A DNA stretch of 39,467 bases, taken from NCBI GenBank assembly GCA_003219465.1, contig QHOX01000127.1:1-39467 (forward strand), given 5' to 3'. Made by a program: the position numbers and the translations under genes. This stretch comes from Verrucomicrobiota bacterium (GTDB lineage: Bacteria > Verrucomicrobiota > Verrucomicrobiia > Chthoniobacterales > UBA10450). This document shows, piece after piece, positions 1-6,802 of this stretch (its first letter is position 1; the number at the start of each line of letters is the position of its first letter). The notes beneath the pieces were generated by a model, which searched no databases, was not told the origin of the DNA, and saw only the letters and a list, made by a program, of their open reading frames with translations.

Positions 1-1352
1 TTCTCATCGCGCTAACGCTCGGCTGCTTAGGGCTTGCGCCGCAAGCGCGAGCGGTTTGCCAAGAAGGTTGCTTAACGAACGACAACACTGTTCTAGGTGA
101 CGATGCACTCGTGAACAACACCGGCAGCAGCAACACGGCGATTGGTTTTAATGCGCTCTTGAACAACACCTTCGGCAACTCCAACACGGCCACCGGTTTT
201 ACTGCGCTCATAAGGAACACAAGCGGCGGCGAAAACACGGCCACCGGTTCCCAAGCGCTCAATAGCAACACAACCGGCAACTTCAACACGGCCACCGGTG
301 TTAATGCGCTCCAGTTCAACAGCGCCGGCAGCGACAACACGGCCACCGGTGCCAGTGCGCTCTGGTTCAACACCACCGGCGGTAACAACACCGCGAATGG
401 TCGGTTTGCGCTCTCTGGCAACGGCACCGGCAGCGACAACACCGCCACCGGTTCTTTGGCGCTCGTTTTCAATTCAACCGGCAGTTTGAACACGGCCACC
501 GGTTTCCAAGCGCTCAATAGGAACACAACCGGCATCGGCAACACGGCTGACGGTACTAATGCGCTCTTTAGCAACACTGTCGGTTTCTCCAACACGGCCA
601 ACGGTGTAGCTGCGCTATATTCCAACACGACCGGCAGCGACAACACGGCCAATGGCGTTAGCGCGCTCCATGACAACACAACGGGCCTCTCCAACACGGC
701 CAACGGATATTTTGCGCTCTTTAGCAATACCACCGGCAACAGCAACATCGCAATTGGTGTTTCAGCCGGTGTAAATCTCACCACGGGGAGTAATAATATC
801 TATATCGGGAATGCTGGTAGTAGCTCCAGCGAGTCCAACAAGATCCGCATCGGCACGACCGGAACTCAGAGGGCTACATTTATCGCCGGCATCAGTGGAG
901 TGACTGTGCCGGCAGGGGTAGGAGTCATCGTTGGGACCGACGGCAAGCTCGGCACGGTCGTCTCCTCTCGACAATTCAAGGATGAGATCCACCCGATGGA
1001 TAAGGCCAGTGAAGCGATTCTCGCGCTTAAACCGGTGACCTTTCGCTACAAAAAAGACCTTGATCCGGAAAGCATCCCGCAATTTGGCCTCGTAGCCGAG
1101 GATGTAGAAAAGGTAAATCCCGATCTAGTGGCCCGTGACGAGCGAGGAAAACCTTACACGGTGCGCTACGAGGCGGTTAACGCGATGTTGCTCAACGAGT
1201 TTCTCAAAGAGCATAAAGCGTTTGTGGAGGAGCGCCGCACTGTTGAAGAACTGAAGAAACAAGTTGCAGCGCTTACTGCAGACCTTCAGAAAATGAGCGC
1301 ACGGTTCGAGCTGAGGAAGCCTGCATTGCAAACGGTTCAGACTGAACGCTAA
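1..1352 (+). CDS. Secreted NTATG-repeat protein with peptidase S74 tail (5' end cut by window edge)
   Basis: The reading frame is open from base 3, and the first codons read LIALTLGC, matching the signal peptide of the paralogue at 1553. The true start is therefore left of the window, and the GTG at 111 is internal. After the signal remnant come 14 tandem 17-residue repeats (consensus NTATG-x3-AL-x2-NTTG-x2; the first is one residue short). A NIYIGNAG cap follows, then a peptidase S74 domain (intramolecular chaperone of endosialidase type) with SSRQFKDEI. In that motif Ser and Lys are five residues apart, as in the known autocleavage dyad. A charged coiled-coil-like tail ends the protein. Known family biology: the S74 domain assists trimerisation of beta-helical fibres and then cuts itself off. 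I infer a trimeric cell-surface or secreted fibre. It could be phage-derived in origin, but no phage genes are nearby. Confidence 0.85.
   Translation, partial: LIALTLGCLGLAPQARAVCQEGCLTNDNTVLGDDALVNNTGSSNTAIGFNALLNNTFGNSNTATGFTALIRNTSGGENTATGSQALNSNTTGNFNTATGVNALQFNSAGSDNTATGASALWFNTTGGNNTANGRFALSGNGTGSDNTATGSLALVFNSTGSLNTATGFQALNRNTTGIGNTADGTNALFSNTVGFSNTANGVAALYSNTTGSDNTANGVSALHDNTTGLSNTANGYFALFSNTTGNSNIAIGVSAGVNLTTGSNNIYIGNAGSSSSESNKIRIGTTGTQRATFIAGISGVTVPAGVGVIVGTDGKLGTVVSSRQFKDEIHPMDKASEAILALKPVTFRYKKDLDPESIPQFGLVAEDVEKVNPDLVARDERGKPYTVRYEAVNAMLLNEFLKEHKAFVEERRTVEELKKQVAALTADLQKMSARFELRKPALQTVQTER
84..794 (+). repeat. Coding tandem repeat array, 14 units of about 51 bp
   Basis: Fourteen in-frame units, each encoding 17 residues around AL and NTTG, make up the shaft of the first fibre protein. 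The array is 711 bp, which equals 14 units of 51 bp minus one codon. Units are diverged, with NTATG, NTANG and NTADG variants. The regular Asn/Thr/Gly spacing suggests stacked beta coils, one coil per unit; this is inference. Confidence 0.9.
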
Positions 1353-1382
1353 CAGGTGCACATTTTGCATAGCTTATGAAAA

Positions 1383-1397
1383 TTAGGCAACGCCTGA
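1383..1397 (+). terminator. Weak hairpin after the first fibre gene
   Basis: TTAGGC and GCCTGA pair across a three-base AAC loop (six pairs, one of them G-U) about 30 bases after the stop, followed by CATTTCTTCTT. The U tract is interrupted, so this is only a possible rho-independent terminator separating the two fibre genes. Confidence 0.3.
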
Positions 1398-1463
1398 CAT
1401 TTCTTCTTGACGAGCTGCCAGGATTTTTTCCAAACTTCACGGTTGCTAAACGGATCTGAATCA

Positions 1464-1534
1464 GGCGGAGGACTTCCCCCGCTAGGTTCTGCGCCCCTTC
1501 CGGACCCGCGAATCGCAGAATCAATGCAGCGGGG
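1464..1534 (+). promoter_or_regulatory. Structured 5' leader RNA with two competing hairpins
   Basis: Two structures can be read directly. Structure A: CCCCGCT at 1477-1483 pairs with AGCGGGG at 1528-1534 (7 bp). Inside it GGTTCTGCG at 1485-1493 pairs with CGCAGAATC at 1514-1522 (9 bp, one G-U), leaving a 20-base apical loop and an asymmetric internal loop (A1484 against 1523-1527). Structure B: 1464-1471 folds back on 1476-1483 (GGCGGAGG with CCCCCGCT, one mismatch, loop ACTT). B uses the same CCCCGCT strand as the outer stem of A, so the two exclude each other. The 3' arm of A ends about 10 bases before the GGAAG ribosome-binding site of the gene at 1553. It resembles a cis-regulatory switch or a stability element. 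I could not match it to a known riboswitch class. Confidence 0.5.
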
Positions 1535-1552
1535 AAAAAGAAAGGAAGAACC

Positions 1553-3205
1553 ATGAATCCACTGCCTCAGTCCCAAAACACAACAATTCTGCCAGTTCTC
1601 ATCGCACTAACGCTAGGCTGCTTTGCGCTTTTGCCGACGGCGCGAGCACAATGTAGTAGTAGAGACGGCTGCGACCTCAGCAACTTCAACACGTTCCTGG
1701 GTGATAACGCGCTCGTGAGCAACACAACCGGCGACAGCAACACGGCAGTCGGTTATGTGGCGCTCTTTAGCAATACAACCGGGTTCCAAAACACGGCCAT
1801 CGGTTCTAATGCGCTCTTTAGCAACACAACCGCCTCTGGTAACACGGCCACCGGCTCCTTCGCGCTTGCGAGCAACACAACCGGCATTGGTAACACGGCC
1901 ACCGGTGATAGTGCGCTCACTTTCAACACCACCGGCATCCAAAACACGGCGATCGGTGATGGTGCGCTCGAACGCAACACAACCGGCAGTAATAACACGG
2001 CCATCGGTAATGTTGCGCTCTTTAGCAACACAACCGGCTTCGATAACGCCGCTGCTGGTCTTGGTGCGCTTTCTAGCAACACAACCGGCAGCAGCAACAC
2101 GGCCAACGGTTATGGAGCGCTCGCCAGCAATACAACCGGCATCCAAAACACAGCCAGCGGTTCTAATGCGCTTTTTAGCAACACAACCGCTTCTGGTAAC
2201 ACGGCCACCGGTGCCTTCGCACTCTCTAGCAACACAACCGGCTTAAATAACACGGCCGCCGGCCTTAGTGCGCTCACTTTCAACACCACCGGCAACGAAA
2301 ACACGGCCACCGGCACGTTAGCGCTCGATGCGAATACAACTGGCGGTGCGAACACGGCGACCGGTGCTTTCGCACTCGAACGCAACACAACCGGCTTCAG
2401 CAACACGGCAATGGGTTCTGAGGCGCTCACTTTCAACACCACCGGCAACAGCAACACGGCCACCGGTCTTCTAGCGCTGTTCAACAACACGACCGGCGTC
2501 GAGAACACGGCCAACGGGGCTAATGCGCTTTTTAACAACACAACGGGCAACAGCAACATCGCTGTGGGTAGCAGTGCCGGTATCAATCTCACCACAGGAA
2601 AGAACAACATCTATATCGGCAATGCCGGCATTAGCTCCGGTGAATCCGCCAAGATCCGCATCGGCACGACCGGCATTCAGAAGGCTACATTTATCGCCGG
2701 CATCAGTGGAGTGACTGTGCCGGCAGGGGTAGGAGTCATCGTTGGGACCGACGGCAAGCTCGGCACGGTCGTTTCCTCGGCTCGTTTCAAGGATGAGATC
2801 AAGCCGATGGACAAGGCTAGCGAAGCGATTCTTGCGCTTAAACCGGTGACCTTTCACTGCAAGCACGAGCTTGACCCCGACGGCATCCCGCAATTCGGGC
2901 TCGTGGCCGAGGAAGTTGAAAAGGTCAATCCGAACCTGGTCGTGCGCGACGCAGAAGGAAAACCCTACACCGTGCGCTATGAAGCGGTGAATGCGATGTT
3001 GCTCAACGAGTTTCTCAAAGAACACCGCACAGTGGAGGAACAAAAGGCGACTATCGCGCAGCTAAAATCTACGGTTGAAAAGCAGGAAGCGACAAACTCC
3101 GAGCAGGAAAAGCAAATTGAAGCGCTTACGGCGGGATTGCAGAAAGTGAGCGCCCAGCTTGAACTGAGCAAACCTGCACGGCAAACGGTTCTGAATGTTC
3201 AGTAA
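1553..3205 (+). CDS. Secreted NTATG-repeat protein with peptidase S74 autoprocessing tail
   Basis: This is the full-length paralogue (550 aa) of the gene to its left. The ATG is preceded by AAAGGAAGAACC, a good ribosome-binding site. Residues 1-33 are a signal peptide ending near ARA. From about residue 46 there are exactly 18 repeats of 17 residues (918 bp), then the NIYIGNAG cap. The S74 domain begins near residue 408 with SSARFKDEI; Ser408 and Lys413 match the known Ser/Lys self-cleavage dyad. The PQFGLVAEEVEKVNP and YEAVNAMLLNEFLKEH motifs are typical of S74. The C terminus is a likely coiled coil (TVEEQKATIAQLKSTVEK). Family knowledge gives trimer assembly followed by release of the S74 part. 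Role at the cell surface (adhesion or matrix) is inference. It has four more repeat units than its neighbour, indicating array length change. Confidence 0.9.
   Translation: MNPLPQSQNTTILPVLIALTLGCFALLPTARAQCSSRDGCDLSNFNTFLGDNALVSNTTGDSNTAVGYVALFSNTTGFQNTAIGSNALFSNTTASGNTATGSFALASNTTGIGNTATGDSALTFNTTGIQNTAIGDGALERNTTGSNNTAIGNVALFSNTTGFDNAAAGLGALSSNTTGSSNTANGYGALASNTTGIQNTASGSNALFSNTTASGNTATGAFALSSNTTGLNNTAAGLSALTFNTTGNENTATGTLALDANTTGGANTATGAFALERNTTGFSNTAMGSEALTFNTTGNSNTATGLLALFNNTTGVENTANGANALFNNTTGNSNIAVGSSAGINLTTGKNNIYIGNAGISSGESAKIRIGTTGIQKATFIAGISGVTVPAGVGVIVGTDGKLGTVVSSARFKDEIKPMDKASEAILALKPVTFHCKHELDPDGIPQFGLVAEEVEKVNPNLVVRDAEGKPYTVRYEAVNAMLLNEFLKEHRTVEEQKATIAQLKSTVEKQEATNSEQEKQIEALTAGLQKVSAQLELSKPARQTVLNVQ
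1688..2605 (+). repeat. Coding tandem repeat array, 18 units of 51 bp
   Basis: Exactly 18 x 51 bp encode the shaft of the second fibre protein. A higher-order period is visible: the units around 1801 and 2158 (offset 357 bp, seven units) share SNALFSNTTASGNTATG with nearly identical DNA. This suggests the array grew by duplication of a multi-unit block. Confidence 0.9.
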
Positions 3206-3310
3206 GCGGCAACACGGGTTTCCGAGAGAGGTGGATCGTTGCCCGCGTCATCGTAAACGCGAATCAGGGCATCATTGCCTTGGAGATCGACCAGCGGAAC
3301 ATTGAGCAAT
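3200..3310 (-). pseudogene. Fragment resembling the C-terminal half of the small MHVYEVRPRKDHRG protein family
   Basis: Read on the minus strand, this stretch gives NDALIRVYDDAGN followed by about a dozen residues and a TGA at 3200-3202. ALIRVYDDAGN is close to the AVIRVYD-x-AGN motif that I recall from a family of about 70-residue hypothetical proteins beginning MHVYEVRPRKDHRG. No start or N-terminal half is present here; upstream codons (VPLVDLQG) do not match the family. The fragment overlaps the stop of the fibre gene on the other strand. It is related to the second fragment at 3607-3840, and both may be debris of one duplicated gene. Confidence 0.4.
3275..3303 (+). promoter_or_regulatory. 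Possible leaderless promoter of the Mth938-like gene
   Basis: TTGCCT, a 17-base spacer and AACATT (3298-3303), then five bases to the ATG at 3309. The -10 box matches TATAAT at only three positions, so this is a weak member of the pattern seen at stronger promoters elsewhere in the window. Confidence 0.35.
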
Positions 3311-3662
3311 GAAAGCACGACTGGTCAAATTTGGCGAGATCGAGGTCGGGGGGAAGCGGTACACGCATGATGTGGTGATCGACGGCGGCAAAGTGCGGAA
3401 ACGGAAGAAAGGACCTTCCAAGCAATTCCGCGAAAAGTTTGGCCACACGCCGCTTTCGGCCGGGGAAGAAATTCCTTGGGGAGGCAAGCGGCTCATCGTT
3501 GGAACCGGCGCCCATGGCGCGCTTCCGGTAATGGACGAAGTCCTAGCGGAGGCAAAACGGCGCGACATCGAGGTCATTGCGGCGCCCACCTTGGAAGCCT
3601 GTCAGCTGCTGGAGGAAGTGAAGAAGGGCCAAGCGTACGCCATCCTGCATTGCACGTGCTGA
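3309..3662 (+). CDS. Mth938-like domain protein
   Basis: This 117-residue protein covers the whole Mth938/DUF498-type fold, close to the family's usual length. Recognisable blocks are the N-terminal beta strand with YTHDVVIDGGKVRKRKKG, the central GKRLIVGTGAHGALPV loop, and the C-terminal helix-strand APTLEACQLLEEVKKG ending AILHCTC. Members of the family are small soluble proteins of unclear biochemical function, related to the AAMDC proteins of animals. No Shine-Dalgarno is obvious. It stands alone on the plus strand between two decayed minus-strand fragments of an unrelated small gene, so its context gives no clue to function. Confidence 0.8.
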   Translation: MKARLVKFGEIEVGGKRYTHDVVIDGGKVRKRKKGPSKQFREKFGHTPLSAGEEIPWGGKRLIVGTGAHGALPVMDEVLAEAKRRDIEVIAAPTLEACQLLEEVKKGQAYAILHCTC

Positions 3663-3840
3663 CTGGGATTTGGAACACCGGCATCGTAAACGCGGATCAC
3701 AGCATTGTGTGAACGGCTGCGAAACTTTGCGTAGCCGATTGCGTCCAGTTCGCCGGAGACAAGCGACCGTATGGCAGCACGTCGGAAATCAAATCAACGC
3801 CGCGATGATCTTTGCGCGGGCGGACTTCGTAAACGTGCAT
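3607..3840 (-). pseudogene. Frameshifted remnant of the small conserved MHVYEVRPRKDHRG protein
   Basis: The minus strand from the ATG at 3840 reads MHVYEVRPRKDHRGVDLISD and on to VLPYGRL (27 codons to 3760). The frame then shifts. In the -1 frame the sequence continues SGELDAIGYAKFRSRSHNAV and IRVYDAG, which I recognise as the continuation of the same family. A single missing base at the GRL junction would restore the frame. After IRVYDAG the similarity is lost, and the frame runs to a stop at 3607-3609, antisense to the end of the Mth938-like gene. So the gene has at least one frameshift and a damaged C terminus. A sequencing error could explain the first shift but not the lost tail. Confidence 0.6.
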
Positions 3841-3849
3841 CGAATGCAA

Positions 3850-3951
3850 TTAGCGACCTACCAATCCTCGTTCAGCTCCGTCAACGTCGAACTCGAACCA
3901 CGCGTGAACCTTCGCGGTAAAAAGAGTGCCGCGGCAAGCGGACGGCGCCAT
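3850..3951 (-). other. Short unassigned reading frame upstream of the decayed gene
   Basis: The minus strand from the ATG at 3951 gives 33 codons containing GTLFTAKVHAWFEFDVDGAE and a stop at 3850-3852, ten bases before the MHVYEV start. The residue pattern looks protein-like but I recognise no family. It may be the tail of another decayed gene in the same former operon. The rest of 3841-4009 shows nothing else I can name. Confidence 0.2.
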
Positions 3952-4009
3952 AGAGAATTTCTGTTCTAATGGGACATTTCGTAGTAAAAGACGGTTGGCC
4001 AAACCCCGA

Positions 4010-5101
4010 ATGCGTTACGATTTCCTTATCAATGGTGTCTGCCTCCTCGGCTGGATCCTCGTGCTGTGGCCAGCGTTCTTCCATTTGATTTCGAAAGCCG
4101 GATGGTTATCGCGGCGTGAAAAAATCTTTACCAATTTCGCAGGGCCCGCGTTGAAGCGCTATTTCACCCTCTACTTTCCCTCGCTTAAAATCGAGGGAGA
4201 ATCCGACGCTAAACTCGCGGAGCGGTTCAAAAAACATTACGGCTGTCACTACGGGCGCCGGCACTTCGTCATTCCTTTGTTTTTGCTCGCGGTGATTACC
4301 GGGCTTGGTATGTGGGGGACGGCGGAGACTTTAAAGACCTGGCAAACGCAGCACGGCGCATTTGCCTGGCCGCCAATTATTCTTAGCGCAGTTCTCGGTG
4401 GATTTACCTGGGTTGTCGCCGATCAGTTGGACCGACTCCGCCGGCGCGATTTAAGTCCAGGCGATATTTACAATGGCGTCTTCCGGTTCTTAATCGCGGC
4501 TCCGTTCGGCGTTGCGCTGGCCGCGGTCGCAAAAGACGCTGTTGGAATTACGATCGCGTTTCTCATTGGTGTTTTCCCGACAACCACCCTTTTTACGATC
4601 GCTCGCCGCATTGCTTCAAAACGCCTTGATGCTGAAGATCCGGCAGCCGGAGAACGCGAACTCGAAACATTGCAAAATGTCGGCAAGCAAAATGCCGAGC
4701 GTTTTTCTGATGAAGGTGTGACGACGATTGCCGAATTGGCGTGGACGGACCCAGTCGATTTGGCGGTGCGAACAAATTTCGACTTCAATTACGTATCCGA
4801 TTGCATGAGCCAGGCGTTGCTCGCGGTCTATGTGGGAGAAAACATCAAAAAGCTGGGGCTCTTTTCTCTCCGCGGCGCTATGGAAGCCTCGGCAATGATC
4901 CAAGACATTGGGGAGGATATCGAAAGCGCGAATCCATCTCCGGAACAAAGAGACGCTAGAACAGCGCTGACTCAGGCAGCAGCGGCGTTGAATATCGATC
5001 CAAAAGCGTTGCGGTACACGCTTACGGCTATCACCGAAGATCCCTACACCGAGTTTATTTACCAAATTTGGGGGAAGGACGTTGAAAAAGTTGCCACGTA
5101 G
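4010..5101 (+). CDS. Multi-pass membrane protein with helix-hairpin-helix-like C-terminal region
   Basis: I chose the ATG at 4010 (MRYDFLINGVCLLGW, 363 aa) because it places the first membrane helix at the N terminus; an upstream ATG at 3926 would add 28 unconvincing residues. Hydrophobic segments lie near residues 4-25, 85-107, 120-140 and 160-200. The C-terminal third is soluble and contains LQNVGKQNAERFSDEGVTT followed by IAELAWTDPVDLAV. This resembles the G-x-G/A helix-hairpin-helix pattern in which a protein or nucleic acid is bound by two short helices. I do not recognise a named family and give no function. The gene stands alone, with a hairpin about 205 bases downstream and a convergent tRNA-Gly. 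Confidence 0.65.
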   Translation: MRYDFLINGVCLLGWILVLWPAFFHLISKAGWLSRREKIFTNFAGPALKRYFTLYFPSLKIEGESDAKLAERFKKHYGCHYGRRHFVIPLFLLAVITGLGMWGTAETLKTWQTQHGAFAWPPIILSAVLGGFTWVVADQLDRLRRRDLSPGDIYNGVFRFLIAAPFGVALAAVAKDAVGITIAFLIGVFPTTTLFTIARRIASKRLDAEDPAAGERELETLQNVGKQNAERFSDEGVTTIAELAWTDPVDLAVRTNFDFNYVSDCMSQALLAVYVGENIKKLGLFSLRGAMEASAMIQDIGEDIESANPSPEQRDARTALTQAAAALNIDPKALRYTLTAITEDPYTEFIYQIWGKDVEKVAT

Positions 5102-5307
5102 GAGGCCGCGAAAACGCTCGGAGTCCCTCACCCGCTGCCTGACCCGCTCCGGTGGGTCAAACGCAATCCTGCGTGAACGTCGCGCGGGGGGATGGGGTCA
5201 TCAGAACCGAAGTCAGACGCCGAATCGGGGCAGACGGGCCGTTTTCTATTGGTAATCGGCGGGGAACTGAGAATCGAACGACAAGAATGGACGATGTCTG
5301 ACTATTC

Positions 5308-5331
5308 GGTCTGACTTTGACTTTTCAGACC
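5308..5331 (+). terminator. Hairpin between the membrane protein gene and tRNA-Gly
   Basis: GGTCTGA and TCAGACC form a perfect 7-bp stem around a 10-base loop, followed on the plus strand by AGCTTTTTC. It could terminate plus-strand transcription from the membrane protein gene. The surrounding 5102-5363 interval has several further short TCAGAC/GTCTGA copies and a TGACCC/GGGTCA hairpin near 5140-5159, but no gene. Confidence 0.4.
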
Positions 5332-5363
5332 AGCTTTTTCAGACTCATTTTCATAGGTAAAAT

Positions 5364-5434
5364 AGCGGGCAACGGGAATCGAACCCGCATGGCCAGCTTG
5401 GAAGGCTGGAACTTTACCATTAAGCTATGCCCGC
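5364..5434 (-). tRNA. tRNA-Gly(UCC)
   Basis: On the minus strand the cloverleaf is complete: acceptor GCGGGCA pairs with TGCCCGC, the D arm contains AGCTTAATGGTAAAGT, the anticodon stem CCAGC/GCTGG holds loop CTTCCAA (anticodon TCC), and the T arm is GCGGGTTCGATTCCCGT. The discriminator base is T and CCA is not encoded. The gene lies downstream of the fabF terminator hairpin, so it is probably transcribed separately. Confidence 0.96.
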
Positions 5435-5480
5435 GTCGGCTGCTTAATCAACAGTGCCAAGTGACGAGTGACTAGTCAAA

Positions 5481-5502
5481 GCGATTGCGCGGTCGCAATC
5501 GC
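5481..5502 (-). terminator. Hairpin terminator after fabF
   Basis: Reading the minus strand after the fabF stop, GCGATTGCG pairs perfectly with CGCAATCGC (9 bp) around the tetraloop ACCG, and TTTGACT follows. It lies 17 bases past the stop of the last gene of the long minus-strand run. The T tract is short, so termination may be partial. Confidence 0.6.
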
Positions 5503-5518
5503 TGTTCAGCCGCAGCTA

Positions 5519-6769
5519 CTAACCTTCAAACGCGCTCGCGACCAAGGTGGCGTTATGGCCGCCAAACCCAAAGGAATTATTGAGTGCGACACGCACTTTC
5601 TTCTCGCGGGCAACGTTGGGCGTGTAATCGAGGTCGCATTCTTCGCCCGGATTTTCCAGGTTGATAGTAGGCGGAATTACAGAGTCGCGGATGGCCAGTG
5701 CGCAGGCGGCCATCTCTATTCCACCGGCGCCGCCTAACAAGTGGCCGGTCATCGATTTCGTTGCGCTGATCGAAACCTTGTCCGCATATTCACCAAAGAT
5801 TTGTTTGATGGCACGAGTTTCGCAGAGATCGCCGATGTCGGTGGAAGTAGCGTGCGCGTTGATATAATCGACCTGCCCCGGCGAGATCCGCGCGTGGTCC
5901 AGGGCCAGCTTCATAGCCCGAGCGGCGCCTTCGCCATCCGCAGGCGGCGCAGTCATATGATAAGCATCGGCGGACACGCCGTATCCCGTGACTTCACAGT
6001 AAATCTTTGCGCCGCGCGCCCTGGCATGTTCCAGCTCCTCCACGACGACGACTCCTGAGCCTTCGCTCATCACAAAACCATCGCGGTCCCGGTCGAATGG
6101 CCGCGAGGCGCGCTCGGGCTCATCATTGCGCGTGCTGAGTGCCTTCATGGCTGAAAATCCTGCAACACCGATCTCAACAATGGAAGCCTCAGCCCCGCCA
6201 GCGAGGAAAACATCGGCGTCGCCGAATTTGATAATTCGCCAAGACTCGCCAATGGCGTTGTTGGAGGTGGCGCAAGCGGTAACGATACAAAGGTTAGGAC
6301 CACGCAGGTCGAAATCCATCGAGATCACACCGCCGGCCATGTTGCTGATCAGCATTGGAATGGTGAAAGGCGAGTTTCGTCCTGGTCCCTTCGTCAACAG
6401 GACCCTCAACTGATCTTGCAACGTTTTCAGACCCCCTTCACCCGTGCCAACGATCACGCCGAATCGGTCGCGTTCTTTCAGATTGTCTATGTCAATTCCG
6501 CTATCCGCCACCGCCATTTTTGCTGCGGCCATTGCCAAATGCGTAAAGCGGTCGGTACGCCGCACGTCTTTTGGATTTTTGAAGAATGGCTTAGGATCGA
6601 AATCGCGGACTTGTCCGCCGATTTTGCAATCGTAGCCAGTGGTATCGAACGCGTCGATCGTATGAATGCCGCTGACGCCGTTCTTCAGATTCGACCAAAA
6701 CGTCTCAAGGTCGTTACCAATTGGTGTGACAACGCCCATACCAGTGATGACTACTCTGCGCTCGGGCAT
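5519..6769 (-). CDS. fabF: 3-oxoacyl-[acyl-carrier-protein] synthase II
   Basis: This 416-residue protein is a full-length KAS II of the thiolase fold. It condenses malonyl-ACP with a growing acyl-ACP during fatty acid elongation in the cytoplasm. Visible active-site elements are the nucleophile Cys166 in TACATSNNAIGE, His306 in NAHATSTDIGD, Lys338 in SATKSMTGH and His343, plus the C-terminal NNSFGFGGHNATLV motif. The N-terminal RRVVITGMGVVTPIG is typical of FabF and distinguishes it from FabH. It is the last gene of the minus-strand run, 33 bases after guaB3, and ends at a hairpin. No acpP or other fab gene is in the window, so its placement with guaB3 and ExbB/ExbD genes is unusual. Confidence 0.95.
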   Translation of the reverse strand: MPERRVVITGMGVVTPIGNDLETFWSNLKNGVSGIHTIDAFDTTGYDCKIGGQVRDFDPKPFFKNPKDVRRTDRFTHLAMAAAKMAVADSGIDIDNLKERDRFGVIVGTGEGGLKTLQDQLRVLLTKGPGRNSPFTIPMLISNMAGGVISMDFDLRGPNLCIVTACATSNNAIGESWRIIKFGDADVFLAGGAEASIVEIGVAGFSAMKALSTRNDEPERASRPFDRDRDGFVMSEGSGVVVVEELEHARARGAKIYCEVTGYGVSADAYHMTAPPADGEGAARAMKLALDHARISPGQVDYINAHATSTDIGDLCETRAIKQIFGEYADKVSISATKSMTGHLLGGAGGIEMAACALAIRDSVIPPTINLENPGEECDLDYTPNVAREKKVRVALNNSFGFGGHNATLVASAFEG

Positions 6770-6802
6770 GACGATATAGAGTAAGGGTGAAACCTGGAAA
6801 CG

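Noticed and set aside
1464-1534. Known riboswitch class (cyclic-di-GMP, SAM, cobalamin)
   Set aside because: None of the conserved core sequences of these classes can be found; kept only as an unassigned structured leader.
84-2605. Regular 51-bp repeats resembling a CRISPR-like or satellite array
   Set aside because: The units are in frame, code for a 17-residue protein motif, have no spacers and differ by silent changes; they are coding repeats.
1613-2610. Long minus-strand open frames inside the fibre genes
   Set aside because: They are antisense shadows of the 51-bp coding repeats; residues are repetitive VVLL/SAP runs with no signal or family.
3670-3969. 99-codon plus-strand open frame
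   Set aside because: It is antisense to the recognisable MHVYEVRPRKDHRG remnant and has no family match of its own.
5364-5520. Integrated element at tRNA-Gly
   Set aside because: No duplicated tRNA end, integrase or direct repeats were found next to either tRNA.
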